From Zeimonas sp050187175 (GTDB taxonomy: Bacteria; Pseudomonadota; Gammaproteobacteria; Burkholderiales; Burkholderiaceae_E), in assembly GCA_050187175.1 (NCBI GenBank), contig JBFWXS010000015.1, positions 29,078-93,077 on the forward strand: a stretch of 64,000 nt of DNA. Reading direction: 5' to 3'. Below, in pieces: positions 26,653-35,573 of this stretch (position 1 is the first letter of the stretch; each line of letters begins with the position of its first letter). The notes under the pieces are model-generated. The model did no database searches, was not told the DNA's origin, and saw only the letters and a program-made list of their open reading frames with translations. Made by a program: the position numbers and the translations under genes.

Positions 26653-29207
26653 CCGAGCCGGTCGCGGCACAGCCGCTGGCCCAACTGCACCAGCGGCTGC
26701 TCGACAGCAATGCGCTGGCCAGCGTCGTGATCGATGCCCAATGCAACGTCCTGCACATGGGGGCCGGCGCATCGCGCTACATGCGCTTCGCCGACGGCCC
26801 GCCGTCGCAGAACCTGCTCGACCTGCTGCTGCCCGATCTGGCCTCGGCGTTGAGGCCGGCGCTGCTGCGTGCCGCCCATACGCAGGGACGGGTCGCGGCC
26901 CGGCCGGTCATGATCCCCGGCGAACAGCGGGCAATCACCGTGATCATGTCGGTGCGCAGCAAGCGCAACGCAGGTCAGCCTTCGCAGATGCTGGTCGTGT
27001 TCGACGAGATCGACGAGTTCCTGCTGCCGTCCGTGGACACGTCGTCGCACGCAGACAATGCTTCGTACCTCGCGCTCGAAGAGGAGATCCGCCGCCTGCA
27101 GACCAGCCTGCGCAACACACTGGGCGATTCAGCCTCGTCCGGCGAAGCACTGCGCGCATCGAACGAAGAACTGCAGTCGATCAACGAAGAGCTGCGTTCC
27201 GCGACCGAAGAGCTTGAAACCAGCAAGGAGGAGCTGCAGTCGCTGAACGAGGAGCTGACCACCGTCAATTTCGAGCTGAAGCAGAAGGTCGACGAAACCG
27301 CCAAGGCCAACGACGATCTGAACAATCTGGTGACGTCGATGAACATGGCGACGGTCTTCGTCGATCGTCAGATGCGCATCAAGGGCTTCACCCCGCCGGC
27401 CAGCAATGTGTTCAATCTGCTGGCCACCGACATCGGACGGCCGCTGCACGATCTGCGCCATCGACTGCTCACGGACACGCTCGCCAGCGACGTCGAGAGC
27501 GTGGTCACGACGCTGCAGCCGGTGGAGCGCGAGGTCGCAGCGGAGGATGGGCGCTGGCATCTGATGCGCGTCACCGTTTATCGCACAACCGAGGATCGCA
27601 TCGACGGGGCGGTCCTGAACTTCATCGATGTGACCGACCGGCGCCGTGCGCAGGAGCAGCTGCGCGCACGCGACGAGCGGCTGCGGCTGGTGGCGGACAG
27701 CACGCGCGACTATGCGGTCATCACGCTTGACAGCGCCGGTACGATCACCGGCTGGAACACCGGCGCCGAACTGATGTTCGGCTACGACGAAGCCGACATC
27801 CAGGGCCAGCATTTCCGCCTGCTGTTCACACCGGAAGACCGAGCCGACGGTATTCCCGAGCTGGAACTGCGGCAGGCATGCGAACAGGGCCGCACGCTCG
27901 ACGAGCGCTGGCACATGCGCAAGGACGGCAGCCGCTTCTTCTGCAGCGGCATCACCTCGCCGCTGGCTGAAGGCGACTCGCAGGGTTTCGCCAAGATCGC
28001 ACGCGACCTTACCGAGCGGCAGCTGCTGGAAAAGCAGCGCGAGGAACTGCTGGTGGCGGAGCAGGCGGTCCGCCAGCGGCTGGAAGCCGCCGACGCGCTG
28101 CGCAGCGAGTTCCTGGCCGTCATGTCGCACGAGCTGAAGAATCCGCTGAACCTGATGATGATGAACGCCGAACTGGTGGGGCGCTCGCTCGAGGTATCAG
28201 CGCAACCGGCGCTGGCGCGCGCCGTCGGCATGATCCGGCGCGCCGTGCGGGCGCAGGCCAAGATCATCGACGATCTGCTCGACCTGGCGCGCATCGATAC
28301 CGGCAAGCTGACGCTGAGCCGCACTGCCGTGCCCTTGGCGGCAACTGTCGAGCGCATCGTCGGCGCGATGCGTTCCGAGGCGGAAGCCAAAGGAGTGGCG
28401 ATGCGGGTCGAGGACGAGCCCCTGACGGTGTTCGGCGACCCGGTGCGCGTCGAACAGATCGTCTGGAATCTGCTGAACAATGCGCTGAAGTTCACGCCCG
28501 CCGGCGGATCGATCGACGTGCGCGTCTTCCAGGACGAGGAGTGCGCCGCGTTCGAGGTGCGCGACACCGGCTGCGGCATCGATCCGAAGCTGCTGCCGAA
28601 GGTGTTCGAGATGTTCGAACAGGGCGGCGCCGGGTCCACCACGCGCCGCGAAGGCGGCCTGGGCATCGGACTAGCGCTGGTCAAGAGCCTCGCCGAACTG
28701 CATGGCGGCACCGTCGCCGCGCAATCCGGCGGCGCCGGCCTGGGCGCAACGTTCGCGGTACGGCTGCCGCTCTTCGAGGGCGTGCTCGGCGCGGACGGCG
28801 AGCCCTATCGGCTGCACGCGAACATGCTGGCCGGACGGCGCATTCTGCTGGTCGAGGACGATGCGGACGCGCTGCAGACGCTCACGGCGGTACTGCAGAC
28901 GGAGGGCGCGGACATCACGCCGACCAGCGGGGCCGCCGAGGCACTGGCCCTGGCGCAGGGAGACGACTTCGATCTGGTGATCTCCGACATCGCCATGCCA
29001 GACATGGACGGCCTGCAGTTCATCATCCAGCTGCGCCAGCTGCCCCATGCGCGGCGCTGGCCGGCGATCGCCGTCAGCGGCTTCGGCCGGCCGGAAGACG
29101 CCAGCCGTTCGCTCGCCGCGGGATTCGACGTGCACCTGCGCAAACCCCTGTCGCTTCAGGACCTGGAGGACGCGCTGATCCGGCTCGGACGGCAGGGCGC
29201 GGAGTGA
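26646..29207 (+). CDS. PAS-histidine kinase-receiver part of the CheB-CheR hybrid, displaced frame
   Basis: An open frame of 853 codons whose formal GTG start (26646) is probably not a real start. It begins with the linker and PAS-like domain that normally follows CheR (VVIDAQCNVLHMGAGASRYM). Then come a long Glu-rich coiled coil (about residues 140-220), a second PAS, a third PAS with PAC (WNTGAELMFGYDEADI), and a HisKA domain with His495 (SHELKNPLN). HATPase_c (NLLNNALKFTPAGG, DTGCGID, GGLGIGLALVKSLAELHGG) and a receiver (LLVEDDADA, phospho-acceptor Asp in ISDIAMPDMDG, Lys in HLRKP) follow. It would relay signals by phosphorylation; partners are unknown. The deletion upstream separates it from CheB-CheR. 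Confidence 0.85.
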   Translation: MLTEPVAAQPLAQLHQRLLDSNALASVVIDAQCNVLHMGAGASRYMRFADGPPSQNLLDLLLPDLASALRPALLRAAHTQGRVAARPVMIPGEQRAITVIMSVRSKRNAGQPSQMLVVFDEIDEFLLPSVDTSSHADNASYLALEEEIRRLQTSLRNTLGDSASSGEALRASNEELQSINEELRSATEELETSKEELQSLNEELTTVNFELKQKVDETAKANDDLNNLVTSMNMATVFVDRQMRIKGFTPPASNVFNLLATDIGRPLHDLRHRLLTDTLASDVESVVTTLQPVEREVAAEDGRWHLMRVTVYRTTEDRIDGAVLNFIDVTDRRRAQEQLRARDERLRLVADSTRDYAVITLDSAGTITGWNTGAELMFGYDEADIQGQHFRLLFTPEDRADGIPELELRQACEQGRTLDERWHMRKDGSRFFCSGITSPLAEGDSQGFAKIARDLTERQLLEKQREELLVAEQAVRQRLEAADALRSEFLAVMSHELKNPLNLMMMNAELVGRSLEVSAQPALARAVGMIRRAVRAQAKIIDDLLDLARIDTGKLTLSRTAVPLAATVERIVGAMRSEAEAKGVAMRVEDEPLTVFGDPVRVEQIVWNLLNNALKFTPAGGSIDVRVFQDEECAAFEVRDTGCGIDPKLLPKVFEMFEQGGAGSTTRREGGLGIGLALVKSLAELHGGTVAAQSGGAGLGATFAVRLPLFEGVLGADGEPYRLHANMLAGRRILLVEDDADALQTLTAVLQTEGADITPTSGAAEALALAQGDDFDLVISDIAMPDMDGLQFIIQLRQLPHARRWPAIAVSGFGRPEDASRSLAAGFDVHLRKPLSLQDLEDALIRLGRQGAE

Positions 29208-29211
29208 GGGG

Positions 29212-29955
29212 CTAGACGGCCCGCGCCACCAGCAGCCCGCCGGCCACCAGGCACAGCAGTCCCGCCAGCGCCTTCAGCCAGCGGTCGGGCAGCGAATGCG
29301 CCAGCCGCACGCCCACCGTCACGCCCAGCAGCTGGAACGCGGCGACCACCGCCGCGAGGCGCCAGTCGATCAGCCCGCGCTGCAGGTTGCCCACCGAGCC
29401 CGCGACGGCCGCGACCACCTGCAGCACCTGGCTGGTACCGACGGCGGCAAGCGCCGAGTAGCGCAGCGCGACCATGATGGGCACCGAGAACACCGGGCCC
29501 CCCGCGCCTGAGACGCCGGAGCCGAAGCCCGATGCGGCACCCACGCCCAGCAGCATGAGGCCGGTGCCGCGGTCGACGTGGTTCGAGCGCGGCCGCACGC
29601 CATGCCGCGGCAGCAGCGCATTGACGCCGGCCACGACGATGATCAGCCCCACGACGATGGTGAGGACCCGCGCGCTCGTCATCGACGCGACGAAGGTGCC
29701 CAGGTAGCTGGCCGGGACCGCGCCCGCGCAGACCGGAATCGCGATGCGCCACTCGATCGAACCCTTGCGGTGGAACAGCCAGCTGCCGAGCAGGCCCGGA
29801 AACAGGAAGCTGAACAGGCTGGTAGCCGCGGCCTGATGAATGCCCAGGCCGGTGAACAGCACCAGGAACGAGATCAGCAGCACGCCGCCGACACCGGACG
29901 CACCGATCAGGATGCCGACCAGCGTCGCGACGAGGGCAGTGGCGACTTCGGTCAT
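29212..29955 (-). CDS. TauE/SafE-family sulfite/organosulfonate exporter
   Basis: A 247-residue membrane protein with about eight helices and the TauE/SafE repeat: GILIGASGVGGVLLISFLV in the first half and GFGSGVSGAGGPVFSVPIMV in the second. The family (PF01925) exports sulfite, sulfoacetate or related anions, but many members have unknown substrates. The stop lies 8 bases from the end of DHA2-type transporter gene upstream on the same strand, so the two are probably one operon. Its 3' end nearly abuts the convergent sensor kinase gene (29207). Confidence 0.87.
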   Translation of the reverse strand: MTEVATALVATLVGILIGASGVGGVLLISFLVLFTGLGIHQAAATSLFSFLFPGLLGSWLFHRKGSIEWRIAIPVCAGAVPASYLGTFVASMTSARVLTIVVGLIIVVAGVNALLPRHGVRPRSNHVDRGTGLMLLGVGAASGFGSGVSGAGGPVFSVPIMVALRYSALAAVGTSQVLQVVAAVAGSVGNLQRGLIDWRLAAVVAAFQLLGVTVGVRLAHSLPDRWLKALAGLLCLVAGGLLVARAV

Positions 29956-29963
29956 TCGTCGTC

Positions 29964-31490
29964 TCAGGCCGGCCGCAGCACGCGGCGCCGCAGCAGCCGC
30001 ACCGTGCCCCAGCAGCCGATCGCCACGACCGCCGCCGAGACCACGACCACCAGCCGCAGCGAATCGACGAAAGCGCTGCGCGCCAGCGCCGTGAAGGCCG
30101 CGCCTCCGGCACCCCCAAGCGTCTGCGCCGCAGCCAGCGCGCCCGCCACCGTCTCGCGCGCCGCCTCGGCCGAGGCTGCCGGCAGCGATGCCGGCACGCC
30201 GGCGTCGAGCACCGAGCGGTACCAGGCCACGCCGATGCTGCCGAGCACGGCCACGCCCAGCGCGCCGCTAAGCTCGGATGCCGTCTCCGACAGCGCCGAC
30301 GCGGCCCCGGCGCGCTCCGGCGGCGCCGACGTGATGATGATCTCGTTGCCCAGCGTGAACACCGGCGCCATGCCCAGGCTCATGATGACGGTGCCGGCCA
30401 CCAGCCACGGCAGGCCGCTGCCTTCGGCCAGCATCAGTATCCCCGCCACCGCCACGATCTGACCGCCGACCAGTACCTTGGCCGCCGGCAGCCGCCGGGC
30501 CAGCCGCGGCGCGAGCAGCGAGCCCGCGACGAAGGCCAGCGCCCATGGCAGCGTCGCCAGCCCGGCACGCAACGGATCTAGCGCACGCACTACCTGCAGA
30601 TATTGCGTGATGAAGATGTAGATGCCGAACATCGCCAGGCACGACAGCGCGTAGGCCGCCAGCGTCGCGGTAAAGCCCGGCTGCCGGAATAGACCCAGGT
30701 CGAGCAGCGGATGCGCCAGCCGCGACTGGCGCCGGACGAACAGCGTGCCCACCAGCACGCCCGCGCACAGCGGCGCCAACCCCGATGCGGCCAGGCCGTC
30801 GGTGGCGATCGACTTGATGCCGTAGACCGCGGCCAGAACCGCGACCAGCGACAGCAGCACGCTGAGCGGATCGAGCCGGCCCGCCTGCGGGTCGCTGAAC
30901 TCCGGCAGCAGCACCGGACCAAGGACGAGCAGCAGCAGCATCACCGGCACTGCCACCAGGAACACGGAGCCCCAGCTGAACCACTGCAGCAGCAGGCCGC
31001 CCACCAGCGGGCCGATCGCCGCCCCCATGGAGAAGCTGGCGATCCAGACGCCGATCGCGAAGCGGCGATCGTCGTCGTGGTGGAACATGTTCCGGATCAG
31101 CGACATCGTCGACGGCGCCAGCGTGGCACCGGCAACGCCCAGCAGCGCCCGCATCGCGATCAGCATCTCCGCGCTGGTCGACCACGCGGCGACCAGCGAA
31201 GCCGCCCCGAACGCCGCCCCGCCGATCAGCAGCAGGCGGCGGCGACCGATGCGATCGCCGAGAGTGCCCATGGTGATCAGGAAACCGGCGACCAGGAAAC
31301 TGTAGATGTCGACCATCCACAGCAGCTGAGCGGCGCTCGGCCGCAGCTCGGTGCTGATGATGGGCAGCGCCAGGTTGAGCACGGTCATGTCCATCGCATA
31401 GACCATGCACGGCAGCGCGATCACCGCCAGGCCCAGCCATTCGCGTGGGCCGGCCCGGGGCGGCTCGCTCGTGCCCGCGCGATGCGGCAT
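29964..31490 (-). CDS. DHA2-family (EmrB/QacA-type, 14 TM) MFS transporter
   Basis: A 508-residue proton-coupled exporter with 14 predicted helices. MDMTVLNLALPIISTEL (motif D1-like), GTLGDRIGRRRLLLIGGAAF (motif A in loop 2-3) and GVAGATLAPSTMSLI (motif C) are clear, and motif C marks an antiporter. The closest known types are the QacA/SmvA multidrug transporters. The ATG at 31490 has GGAG eight bases upstream; a TTG 60 bases earlier is possible. It is the first gene of an operon with the TauE/SafE gene and divergent from hyuA. Confidence 0.88.
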   Translation of the reverse strand: MPHRAGTSEPPRAGPREWLGLAVIALPCMVYAMDMTVLNLALPIISTELRPSAAQLLWMVDIYSFLVAGFLITMGTLGDRIGRRRLLLIGGAAFGAASLVAAWSTSAEMLIAMRALLGVAGATLAPSTMSLIRNMFHHDDDRRFAIGVWIASFSMGAAIGPLVGGLLLQWFSWGSVFLVAVPVMLLLLVLGPVLLPEFSDPQAGRLDPLSVLLSLVAVLAAVYGIKSIATDGLAASGLAPLCAGVLVGTLFVRRQSRLAHPLLDLGLFRQPGFTATLAAYALSCLAMFGIYIFITQYLQVVRALDPLRAGLATLPWALAFVAGSLLAPRLARRLPAAKVLVGGQIVAVAGILMLAEGSGLPWLVAGTVIMSLGMAPVFTLGNEIIITSAPPERAGAASALSETASELSGALGVAVLGSIGVAWYRSVLDAGVPASLPAASAEAARETVAGALAAAQTLGGAGGAAFTALARSAFVDSLRLVVVVSAAVVAIGCWGTVRLLRRRVLRPA

Positions 31491-31665
31491 CGGCAGGCTC
31501 CCGGTGTCGGGGCCGTCGAGGTCGGATCTGTCGGTCGACGGATGAGACAAAAGCGATTCCTGATAGGCGCGGCGAGGCCCGCAAGAGTACTCCGCAATGC
31601 CGCTTCGTGCTCGGCGATGCCGCGCCCGCGGCGAGGCTGCGAACCGTCTCGGCGGCCGGCGAAAC

Positions 31666-31695
31666 TTGACACCGACAAGCTCGGCCCTCTATATT
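31666..31695 (+). promoter_or_regulatory. Sigma-70 promoter of the hyuA operon
   Basis: TTGACA (31666-31671), an 18-base spacer, and TATATT (31690-31695). The -35 box matches consensus exactly and the -10 box at five of six positions. Transcription would start near 31702, leaving a leader of about 107 bases before the GTG of hyuA. Confidence 0.7.
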
Positions 31696-31715
31696 TTTCC
31701 CATAAATTGGACTTT

Positions 31716-31734
31716 AATTCTATTATTTGGAATT
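31716..31734. promoter_or_regulatory. Inverted repeat in the hyuA leader
   Basis: AATTC-N9-GAATT lies just downstream of the predicted start site, a position suited to a repressor operator. The arms are short, so this is a weak candidate. Confidence 0.35.
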
Positions 31735-31808
31735 TTCGGAATGCCCACCGTAGTTGAGCTGCCGCCGCAGCTGCCTGTTCCAGCCCTGCCGACGCAGCGG
31801 AGCAGGCT

Positions 31809-33857
31809 GTGATCGTCGGCGTCGAGATCGGCGGTACCTTCACCGACGTGATCCTGGTGGCCGAGGACGGCCGGCTGGTCACGCACAAGGTCCGGTCGAC
31901 GCCGGAAGATCCGAGCGAAGCCGGCATCCGCGGCATCCGCGAGATCCTCGAGCACGCCGGCCGCGCGCCGCGCGACGTGACCGAGCTGATCCACGGCTCG
32001 ACGATCGCGACCAATACGCTGCTGCAGCGGCGCGGCGCCCGCACCGCGCTGCTCGCCACGCGCGGCTTCGCCGACCTACTGTTCATCGGCCGCACGTCCA
32101 AGACCGCGATGTACGACCTGCACTACCGCAAGCCGGAGCCGCTGGTCGCCGCCGACAAGGTCTTCGAGGTCGACGAGCGCGTAGACGGGCAGGGCCGCGT
32201 GCTGTCGCCGCTGCGGCCCGAGACCGTCATGGCGCGGCTGGAGCCGCTGATCAGGGCCGGCGAGATCGAAGCAGTGGCGATCTGCCTGCTCAATGCCTAT
32301 GCCAATGCCGAACACGAGCAGGCGCTGGGCCGGCAGCTCCGCGAACGCTTCCCTGAGCTCGCGGTGACGCTGTCCACCGAGGTCACGCCTGAGCACCGCG
32401 AATACGAACGGACCAGCACCGCCAGCATCAACGCCTACGTGCAGCCCGCGGTCACCCGCTATCTGCGCAGGTTCGCCGAGCGCAGCGCGGCGCTCGGCAT
32501 CCGCGCCGCGCCGCTGATCATGCTGTCCAACGGCGGCGTGGTGCCGATCGACGTCGCCTCGCGCGAAGCGGCGCGGATGCTGCTTTCCGGGCCGGTTGCC
32601 GCGGTCACCGGGGGTTCGCACGTCGGCGCCTCGTCCGGTCTGGGCGAAGTCATCACCGTCGACGTCGGCGGCACGAGCACCGATGTCTGCCTGATCGAGG
32701 CGGGGCAGCCGCGCACGACGACGCCCGGAACGGCCGAGTCCTCGATCGACGGCCTGGCGATCAACGTCGTGATGACCGACGTCTGCACGATAGGCTCGGG
32801 CGGCGGCAGCATCGCGCATGTCGACGCCGCCGGTCTGCTCAAGGTGGGCCCGCAAAGCGCCGGCGCGCAGCCGGGGCCGGCCTGCTATGGCCGCGGCGGC
32901 GAAGCGTTCACCGTCACCGATGCGCTGCTGCTGGTCGGCTACCTCGACGCCGAAGCGCCGCTCGCCGACGGGCTGCGGCTGGACAGCGCCGCCGCGCAGC
33001 GCGCCGCCGGCGTCCTCGCGCGGCAGCTCGGCGGTGAGCAGGATCCCGTCGCGCTCGCGCACCAGGTGATCCGGATCGCCGTCGCCGACATGGCGCGCGC
33101 GCTGCGCCGCGTGAGCGTCCGACGCGGCCGCGATCCGCGCGACTATGCGCTGCTGCCGTGCGGCGGCTGCGGTCCGCTGCTGGCGGCCGCCATCGCCGAC
33201 GAGATGAACATCCGCCGGATCCTGGTGCCCGAGCACGCCGGCATCTTCTCGGCCTTCGGCCTGGCAGTGTCGGACCTGCGGCTCGATGCGTCGCGCGCCG
33301 ACCTGCCGGCAGCCGGTCTGGCCACGCTCGATGCCAGCCCCGAAGCGCTGGATCGCGCCTTCGAGGCGTTGCGAAGCCGTTCGGTGGAGGCGTTCGAACG
33401 AATGGGTTTCGATCGGGCGACGCTAGGCCACCGGGCGTGGATCGACATGCGCTACCACGGCCAGGGCTACGAGCTGCGCATCGCCACCGAGCCCGGCGAA
33501 GCACTGGCCGCGCTGGCGCAGCGCTTCGACGACGAGCACATCCGGCAGTACGGCTACCGGCTGTCCGCGCCGGTCGAGCTCGTCGCGCTGCGCACCGCAG
33601 TCACCCGGCGCAGAGCGCCGCTGCCGCCGCCGGTAGTGGCAACGCGAAGCGCGTCGCCGCCGGCGCTGCGCCGGATCGCGCAGGCCGGCGCCGTCGAGTC
33701 GTGGCCGGTCATCGCACGCGAGACGGTCGGCAGCGAACGGCTCGACGGCCCGCTGCTGATAGCGGAGGCCAATACGACGACCGTCGTCCCCGCCGGCTGG
33801 CAGGCGCATCGCGACAACAAGGGGCTGGTGCATCTCGACAGGATCTCCAATGATTGA
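31809..33857 (+). CDS. hyuA: HyuA-family ATP-dependent hydrolase/carboxylase subunit (hydantoinase A type)
   Basis: A 682-residue protein of the hydantoinase A / oxoprolinase / acetone carboxylase beta family. It has the ASKHA-type ATPase signatures VGVEIGGTFTDVIL at the N-terminus and ITVDVGGTSTDVCLIE near residue 290, plus IGSGGGSIAHVD and PCGGCGPLLAAAIADEM. With HyuB it uses ATP to open a cyclic amide (hydantoin, 5-oxoproline, caprolactam) or to carboxylate a ketone (acetone, acetophenone). GTG start with GGAG nine bases upstream. It overlaps hyuB by eight bases and heads a hyuA-hyuB-bug-crotonase-ligase operon. No acetone-carboxylase gamma subunit is present, which favours a lactam or imide substrate or a two-subunit carboxylase. 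Confidence 0.88.
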   Translation: MIVGVEIGGTFTDVILVAEDGRLVTHKVRSTPEDPSEAGIRGIREILEHAGRAPRDVTELIHGSTIATNTLLQRRGARTALLATRGFADLLFIGRTSKTAMYDLHYRKPEPLVAADKVFEVDERVDGQGRVLSPLRPETVMARLEPLIRAGEIEAVAICLLNAYANAEHEQALGRQLRERFPELAVTLSTEVTPEHREYERTSTASINAYVQPAVTRYLRRFAERSAALGIRAAPLIMLSNGGVVPIDVASREAARMLLSGPVAAVTGGSHVGASSGLGEVITVDVGGTSTDVCLIEAGQPRTTTPGTAESSIDGLAINVVMTDVCTIGSGGGSIAHVDAAGLLKVGPQSAGAQPGPACYGRGGEAFTVTDALLLVGYLDAEAPLADGLRLDSAAAQRAAGVLARQLGGEQDPVALAHQVIRIAVADMARALRRVSVRRGRDPRDYALLPCGGCGPLLAAAIADEMNIRRILVPEHAGIFSAFGLAVSDLRLDASRADLPAAGLATLDASPEALDRAFEALRSRSVEAFERMGFDRATLGHRAWIDMRYHGQGYELRIATEPGEALAALAQRFDDEHIRQYGYRLSAPVELVALRTAVTRRRAPLPPPVVATRSASPPALRRIAQAGAVESWPVIARETVGSERLDGPLLIAEANTTTVVPAGWQAHRDNKGLVHLDRISND

Positions 33858-35562
33858 CATCGACCCGGCCGACGAGAACGTCGTCAGCAACGGCCTCATC
33901 GCCATCGCCGAGGAAATGGGCGAGATCCTGCAGCGCTCGGCGCATTCGAGCGTCGTGCGCGAGACGCGCGACTGCGCGACCGTGGTCAGCGACGCTAACG
34001 GCCATGCCGTCGCGCAAGCCGAGATGAACGCGATCCACGTGAACTCGATCGAATCGGTGTTCTCGTGGGCGCGGGACCACGTCGACTTCGCCACGCTCAG
34101 GCCCGGCGACGCGCTGATCACCAATCACCCGTACCAGAACGCGCAGCACCTGAACGACATCTTCGTGCTGCTGCCGGTGTTCCACGACGGCCGGCTGGTC
34201 GCGTTCGCCAGCAGCGTCTGCCATCACATCGACGTCGGCGGTGCCATCGCCGGTGCCAATGCTTCGGCGACCGACTATCTTCAGGAAGGACTGGTCATCC
34301 CGTTCATGCGAGTCGAGCTCGAACGGGATCTGCTCGGCGGCATCGTCGAGAAGATGCTGGCCGCGAACATCCGCATGGCGACGGTGGTCGCCGGCGACTT
34401 CCGTGCGCAGATCTCGTCGGTGATCCGCGGCCGCATGCTGCTGGAACGGCTGTTCGAGCGGCACGGCACGGCGCTGGTACATGGCTGCATGACTCGCATG
34501 CTCGATCGCTGCGCCGAGCAGATGCGCTCCGCGCTCGCGGCGCTGCCCGACGGCGAATACGAGGCCTGCGACCTGATGGACGGCCGCACGGTCGACGCGG
34601 AACCGCTGCCGATCAAGGTGAAGCTGATCCTGCGCGACGGCGGCGCGCAGGTCGATCTGAGCGAGTGCCCGGATCCGGTCGGCTGGCCGATCAATTCGAC
34701 GCGAGCCTCCACCGAAGCGGCGATCATGACCATCTTCGCGTGCCTGCTGCCGGCCGGCACGCCGATCAATGCCGGCATGTTCCGGCCTATCGAAGTAAGG
34801 ACGCGACCGGGATCGCTGCTCGATCCGCTGCCGCCCGCGCCGGTTCGCGGCCGCATGGCGCCGGTATCACGCGTCGCCAGCGCGCTGAAGCGCGCGCTGG
34901 CCAGCGCCGGCTGCACGCGCGTATCCGCCGGCGGCGGCGATGCCACCAATTTCGTCACCTGGACGCTGCGCACCGCCGACGGCTACCGCATGTATTCGGA
35001 AGGCGTGGCCTGCGGCTACGGCGCGGCCGACGGCTATGACGGCGAAAGCGGACTGTGCCAGGTCCTGGTCAACGTGCTGAACACGCCGATCGAGGCCATC
35101 GAACGCGACCACGGCTTCGTGCGCATCCTCGCCTACGGCTACGTACCGGACTCCGGCGGCGCCGGCCGCTACCGCGGCGGCCTGGGCGTGCGCCGCTGCT
35201 ACGAGGTGCTCGAGGACGGCGTGCTGCTGTCGACCACCGGCGATCGCCACTCCGGCGCGCCCTGGGGCTTCGGCGGCGGCGCCGACGGTGCCTGCGCTTC
35301 ATACACGCTGATTCGCGACGGCGTCGCGACGCGGATTCCGCCGAGCTCGACGATGCCGGTGCGCAAGGGCGACCGCTTCGTCGCCGAAGCGGCCGGCGGC
35401 GGCGGCTTCGGCGATCCCCGCCAGCGCGACCGCGCCAGCGTGCTGCTCGACTTCATTCACGGCCGCATCAGCCGGTGCGCCGCCATCGAAACGTACGGCA
35501 TGGCCGAGGGCGAACTGCCCGCGGCCGGCGCGGACCGGTATCTCCCATCAATTCCGAACTGA
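33850..35562 (+). CDS. hyuB: HyuB-family subunit (hydantoinase B type)
   Basis: A 570-residue partner of HyuA. The N-terminal DENVVSNGLIAIAEEMGEILQRSAHSS, the central DALITNHPYQNAQHLNDI (a putative metal-binding region in hydantoinase B and acetone carboxylase alpha proteins) and the C-terminal DSGGAGRYRGGLGVRRCYE match the family throughout. The length is typical for HyuB and shorter than acetone carboxylase alpha (about 770). It overlaps the hyuA stop by eight bases and precedes the Bug receptor gene by 11 bases, so one transcript is likely. Confidence 0.88.
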   Translation: MIDIDPADENVVSNGLIAIAEEMGEILQRSAHSSVVRETRDCATVVSDANGHAVAQAEMNAIHVNSIESVFSWARDHVDFATLRPGDALITNHPYQNAQHLNDIFVLLPVFHDGRLVAFASSVCHHIDVGGAIAGANASATDYLQEGLVIPFMRVELERDLLGGIVEKMLAANIRMATVVAGDFRAQISSVIRGRMLLERLFERHGTALVHGCMTRMLDRCAEQMRSALAALPDGEYEACDLMDGRTVDAEPLPIKVKLILRDGGAQVDLSECPDPVGWPINSTRASTEAAIMTIFACLLPAGTPINAGMFRPIEVRTRPGSLLDPLPPAPVRGRMAPVSRVASALKRALASAGCTRVSAGGGDATNFVTWTLRTADGYRMYSEGVACGYGAADGYDGESGLCQVLVNVLNTPIEAIERDHGFVRILAYGYVPDSGGAGRYRGGLGVRRCYEVLEDGVLLSTTGDRHSGAPWGFGGGADGACASYTLIRDGVATRIPPSSTMPVRKGDRFVAEAAGGGGFGDPRQRDRASVLLDFIHGRISRCAAIETYGMAEGELPAAGADRYLPSIPN

Positions 35563-35573
35563 AGGATTCCGCC

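Larger units (their letters stand above)
31491..31808. other. Divergent intergenic region of the MFS and hyuA genes
   Basis: About 320 bases without a gene. The left two-thirds is GC-rich. The right third is AT-rich and holds a good sigma-70 promoter reading toward hyuA (31666-31695) and an inverted repeat within the presumed leader (31716-31734). Confidence 0.6.
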
